Position numbers and translations under genes: made by a program
Part shown: positions 61,259-64,000 of the stretch, piece after piece
Layout: every line of letters starts with the position of its first letter
Position numbering within the stretch: position 1 is the stretch's first letter
Notes under the pieces: generated by a model
Databases searched by the model: none
Seen by the model: the letters and a program-made list of their open reading frames with translations, nothing else
What the model was told of the DNA's origin: nothing
Source of the DNA: JAUVPB01 sp965223695
GTDB lineage: Bacteria; Actinomycetota; Thermoleophilia; Gaiellales; Gaiellaceae
DNA length: 64,000 nt
Assembly (NCBI GenBank): GCA_965223695.1
Contig: CBDCXJ010000041.1
Coordinates: forward strand, 13,759 to 77,758
Direction: 5' to 3'

Positions 61259-63016
61259 ATGGCGGCAACTGCCGCACGCAGTAATCCCCGCGAGTCAGCT
61301 GGTCGTTCACGGCGCGCTTTGGGCTTGACCCTCAGCCTGTTGTTGGCCGCCGCGACCGCGCTGCTTGCGGCCGCTACGGCGCAGGCGGGCGGCGGCAACA
61401 CGTGGGCGGGCACCTGGAGCACCGACTTCAACACGATGACCCTCACAGGCGACTCGCAGGGCTTCTCCGGCAACTACGACTGGGACGAGGGACGCATACG
61501 CGCGACACTCACGAATGCCGCCAAACGGCTCTACGTCGGTACCTGGGATGAAGTGCCCAGCCGCACGGGCCCAAGCGATGCTGGCGACATCGAGTTCACA
61601 CTCGCGGGCGACGGCAAGTCGTTCACGGGTCGCTGGTGCTACGAGGGCGGGACTTCGTGGGCCAACTGGAACGGCACTTGCACGGCTGGTCCTTGCCTCA
61701 ACAACTCCGTGACCTCAGTACCTCCACCTCCACCTCCTTCGCCCCCGAAGAAGAAAAAGGCCAAGGGACTGGGCATCGACTACTCCATGCCGAGTCGATT
61801 CGGCAAGCGGGGCAAGAGGGGTCTGATCAAGTACCCGACCAAGAAGCAGATCAAGCCGCGCAACTGGCGCGTCGACTTCGTCGTGAGGCGCAAGGACGGA
61901 AAGCCGTGCCGCCAGTCAGACATCCTCGTCGCGAACGCCGGCAACGCCCGCTTCTACCGTGGCGGTCGCAACCCGTGCCGCTTCTACGGACTGTTTGCGA
62001 AGGAAGGCGCATACAACCTCAAGGTCACGCTGAAGACCGGCAAGGGCAAGAAGCTGCGCAAGCACAAGGCATCGAGAAAGATCGTCGTGCAGGATTGGTT
62101 GATCGTCGGGCTGGGAGACTCGAACGGGTCCGGCGAGGGTACGCCGGATATCCCGAAGCCCAGCCTCAGGAAGCCAGCCAAGTGGCAGGAAGTGCTCTGC
62201 GATCGCTCGGCCAACTCTCACCAGGCCCAGACAGCACGGACGGTCGAGCGAAGAGACAAGAGAACGTCCGTGACCTTCGTCCATCTGTCTTGCTCGGGTG
62301 CGTCCATCGCCAAAGGGCTCCTGGGCAAGTACGGCGGCATCAACAAGGGCAGGATCCATCCTCCGCAGGTCAGCGCCATGAAGTCGCTTGCCCAGGGCCG
62401 CGAGATCGACGCCGTGATCATCTCGATCGGCGTCAACGACCTCGGCTTCGCCGCCCTCGTCAAGGAATGCCTCGGATTCCCGAACTGTCCCGTGCGGGCA
62501 TTCCCGCACTTCACATCGGAGACGACGCTCCATCAGGTGATGCAGGCGCGGCTCGCATCGTTGCCGCGCCTTTACGACCGCCTTTCAAGGGCGTTGAAGA
62601 AGCAGAAGATTCCGGCGCGACGTGTGTTCATCACCGAGTACTTCGATTCGACCAAGGACGAGAACGGGCAGACGTGCGACCCATTGATCTCTACAACCGC
62701 GACGCATTTCGACAGAGCAGAAGCCCAATGGGCCAGTGACTCCGTTCTGACGCCTCTGAACCAGGCGGTGCGTGCCGCCGCGCAGAAGCATGGGTGGCGT
62801 CTCGTCGTCGGCTCCGAGCAAGGTTTCCGGACGCACGGCTATTGCTCGCCCGACCCGTGGATCGTCGGAATCACCGAGTCGCTGGCCAGGCAGGGCGACG
62901 GCAACGGCACCTTGCACTCGACAGTCCGCGGAAATACATTCCAGGCCGGCCTCGTCTATGGGCAGATGCGGCTCGAGTTCTACAAGGACGGCCGCACACG
63001 CGTACCAGCGCGCTAA
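61259..63016 (+). CDS. Secreted SGNH/GDSL-family hydrolase with N-terminal beta domain
   Basis: A 585-residue exported protein. ATG 61259 gives a signal peptide with core LGLTLSLLLAAATALLAAAT, cleaved after about AQA. Next is a beta-rich domain (NTWAGTWSTDFNTMTLTGDS to about residue 140), then a PPPPPPSPPKKKK linker and a basic region. The hydrolase follows: block I VGLGDSNGSGEG (nucleophile Ser), GVNDLGF (block III), and LHSTVRGN near the end, which may supply the catalytic His. Paired cysteines suggest disulfides. It probably deacylates a polysaccharide or lipid outside the cell. An in-frame GTG at 61250 is an alternative start. Confidence 0.85.
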   Translation: MAATAARSNPRESAGRSRRALGLTLSLLLAAATALLAAATAQAGGGNTWAGTWSTDFNTMTLTGDSQGFSGNYDWDEGRIRATLTNAAKRLYVGTWDEVPSRTGPSDAGDIEFTLAGDGKSFTGRWCYEGGTSWANWNGTCTAGPCLNNSVTSVPPPPPPSPPKKKKAKGLGIDYSMPSRFGKRGKRGLIKYPTKKQIKPRNWRVDFVVRRKDGKPCRQSDILVANAGNARFYRGGRNPCRFYGLFAKEGAYNLKVTLKTGKGKKLRKHKASRKIVVQDWLIVGLGDSNGSGEGTPDIPKPSLRKPAKWQEVLCDRSANSHQAQTARTVERRDKRTSVTFVHLSCSGASIAKGLLGKYGGINKGRIHPPQVSAMKSLAQGREIDAVIISIGVNDLGFAALVKECLGFPNCPVRAFPHFTSETTLHQVMQARLASLPRLYDRLSRALKKQKIPARRVFITEYFDSTKDENGQTCDPLISTTATHFDRAEAQWASDSVLTPLNQAVRAAAQKHGWRLVVGSEQGFRTHGYCSPDPWIVGITESLARQGDGNGTLHSTVRGNTFQAGLVYGQMRLEFYKDGRTRVPAR

Positions 63017-63040
63017 GCGCCCGACCGAAAACTTTTAGCG

Positions 63041-63087
63041 AGCGGGAGACGGGACTCGAACCCGCGACCCTCAGCTTGGAAGGCTGA
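63041..63087 (-). other. tRNA-Gly (TCC) 3'-half remnant
   Basis: On the reverse strand these 47 bases form a complete anticodon arm (TCAGC, loop CTTCCAA, GCTGA), a T arm (GCGGG TTCGAGT CCCGT) and the 3' acceptor strand CTCCCGC. Beyond 63087 the D arm and 5' acceptor strand are missing. This is the shape left when an integrating element uses the tRNA 3' half as its attachment site. Confidence 0.75.
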
Positions 63088-63189
63088 CCACGCTGAGGTG
63101 GCGTGCGACAACAGTCGGCGACAAACTCGCTCAGGCGTGAGGTGCAACGGCATCGGCTGGCGAGTAGCCGGGCCGTCCCTCTCGGACAT

Positions 63190-63363
63190 CTAGCGTCGCT
63201 TGTCGCTTGCGTCACGGCCTGACTCAGGAGCAGCTCGGCCACACGACGCCAAGAATGACGCTCGAGGTCTACGGACACCTGTACCCCGGCAGCCACCGCG
63301 ACGTCGCCAAGCACCTTGACGCGGTGCTCGAACTCAGCAGGAACGAGGCTGAGACGGGTTGAG
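63190..63363 (+). pseudogene. Tyrosine recombinase C-terminal fragment (copy 1)
   Basis: An open frame ending at TGA 63361-63363 encodes QEQLGHTTPRMTLEVYGHLY, then PGSHRDVAKHLDAVLELSRN. It holds the LGH histidine and the catalytic Tyr region of phage-type integrases. Everything upstream of the LGH box is lost. It ends 74 bases before the tRNA-Ala gene and closely resembles copy 2. Confidence 0.8.
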
Positions 63364-63436
63364 CCGTGCGTCCTCGTGCGGTCCACCGTCTCCCGCAGGT
63401 GCGCGTTAGATGCGCTATTCCCTTGCGCGGCGGCCA

Positions 63437-63509
63437 TGGAGCGTACCGGGCTCGAACCGGTGACCTCCGGCTTGCAAAGCCGGCGCTCTCCCAACTGAGC
63501 TAACGCCCC
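63437..63509 (-). tRNA. tRNA-Ala (TGC)
   Basis: A complete 73-base cloverleaf on the reverse strand: acceptor GGGGCGT/ACGCTCC, D arm GCTCAGTTGGGAGAGC, anticodon arm CCGGC-TTTGCAA-GCCGG with anticodon TGC, and T arm ACCGG-TTCGAGC-CCGGT. CCA is not encoded. Its 3' 44 bases (63437-63480) are repeated exactly at 63881-63924. Confidence 0.96.
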
Positions 63510-63574
63510 GCCGTCAAAACTGTAGCGCCTGCTCGGCAGGCCACCCGAACCCGAGTCGCCCATGCGTCAACGAG

Positions 63575-63805
63575 GGCCACTGGGAGCTCGAGGGGATCAC
63601 GTTCCACGACCTGCGTCACAGTTACGCGAGCCTGATGTTCGCCGGCGGCGCGCACACTAAGCTCGTGCAGGAGCAGCTTGGCCACACCACCCCAAGAATG
63701 ACGCTTGAGGTCTACGGGCACCTGTACCCGGGTAGCCACCGCGACGTCGCCAAGCACCTCGACACCATGCTCAAACTCAGCGAGAACGAGGCTGAGACGG
63801 CGTGA
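63575..63805 (+). pseudogene. Tyrosine recombinase C-terminal fragment (copy 2)
   Basis: A longer tail than copy 1, ending at TGA 63803-63805. It shows TFHDLRHSYASLMFAGGAHT (the H-x-x-R box), then KLVQEQLGHTTPRMTLEVYG (the LGH box and Tyr), and HLYPGSHRDVAKHLDTMLKL. The N-terminal core-binding domain and first Arg are missing and there is no start codon in frame. It ends 76 bases before the tRNA-Ala 3' repeat. Confidence 0.82.
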
Positions 63806-63880
63806 GGTGTGTGGTCCCTGTGTGGTCCGGCGTGGCGGAGCAAGCGCTCGTCAGCTTGCGGGAGCCTTACGTGGCAGGAG

Positions 63881-63924
63881 TGGAGCGTACCGGGCTCGAA
63901 CCGGTGACCTCCGGCTTGCAAAGC
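63881..63924 (-). repeat. tRNA-Ala 3'-half direct repeat (attachment-site-like)
   Basis: An exact 44-base copy of 63437-63480, covering the T arm, acceptor end and most of the anticodon arm of tRNA-Ala, and stopping abruptly at 63924. The repeat distance is 444 bases, nearly the same as the distance between the ends of the two integrase tails (442), so the block looks like a tandem duplication of an integrase tail plus att site. From 63925 to the window end I see nothing further. Confidence 0.88.
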
Positions 63925-64000
63925 TGTTATGACCCGCTGTCGCGTGCGCTCTCCTGCTGAGGAATCGCACTGAAGACAGGGCCTGTCACTCGTCGCAAGG

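Noticed and set aside
61053..61310. Small membrane protein on the reverse strand
   Set aside because: The hydrophobic tail is attractive, but the only start overlaps the 5' end of the SGNH gene and the upstream residues look non-coding.
63437..63924. CRISPR-like repeats
   Set aside because: Only two copies of the 44-base repeat exist and they are tRNA-Ala sequence; no array of short repeats and spacers was seen anywhere.

Overview
This window is about 64 kb of very GC-rich, densely packed DNA with many GTG/TTG starts, 1-13 base gene overlaps and long antisense open frames. The gene content is an LLM-class (F420-type) oxidoreductase, carbon-monoxide-dehydrogenase-like molybdenum hydroxylases, an ArsR/ArsM pair, HTTM and MmcQ/YjbR proteins and formate-tetrahydrofolate ligase. 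Together these fit a soil or sediment actinobacterium, possibly class Thermoleophilia; the taxonomic guess is inference. No phage structural genes, rRNA or CRISPR array were seen. One intact tRNA (Ala-TGC) lies near the right end.

Left part (1-27 kb): a catabolic supercluster built from repeated modules. Four HyuB-type and three HyuA-type hydantoinase/5-oxoprolinase/carboxylase subunits occur here, and a fourth HyuA-like gene is paired with DUF917 near 45 kb. They are interleaved with three fused NADH:flavin oxidoreductases (old-yellow-enzyme plus FAD/NAD domain), a nitrilase-superfamily amidase, two crotonases, a class III aminotransferase, a TPP-dependent enzyme and methyl/sulfo-transferase-like proteins. 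The largest unit is the forward operon 9663-19934 (HyuB, nitrilase, sulfotransferase-like, crotonase, HyuB, HyuA, trimethylamine-dehydrogenase-like flavoprotein). Taken together this suggests oxidation or N-demethylation of a small N-containing compound, ATP-dependent opening or carboxylation, amide hydrolysis and transamination. The substrate cannot be read from the sequence.

Middle (27-47 kb): mostly unrelated single genes. These include an M20 peptidase, glyoxalase-fold proteins, a lipoprotein esterase, an amidohydrolase-Rieske pair, an HTTM membrane protein, a two-domain glyoxalase gene split by an IS3-family element (34435-35749), a Tat-exported berberine-bridge-type FAD oxidase, an MFS/persulfide-dioxygenase pair with a divergent LysR gene, selO, fhs and the DUF917/HyuA pair.

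Right part (47-64 kb): a PhyH dioxygenase, a molybdopterin oxidoreductase, arsR-arsM, an LLM oxidoreductase and a molybdenum hydroxylase operon with one FAD subunit, one 2Fe-2S subunit and two different large subunits. Two SDR/epimerase genes, a secreted SGNH hydrolase and a tRNA-associated integration site with tandem integrase tails follow. A tRNA-Ala-like 3' scrap also lies beside arsM.

Five genes (TPP enzyme, HTTM protein, both IS ORFs, second SDR) are each broken by exactly one extra base in or beside a short homopolymer run. That pattern looks more like sequencing error than gene decay.
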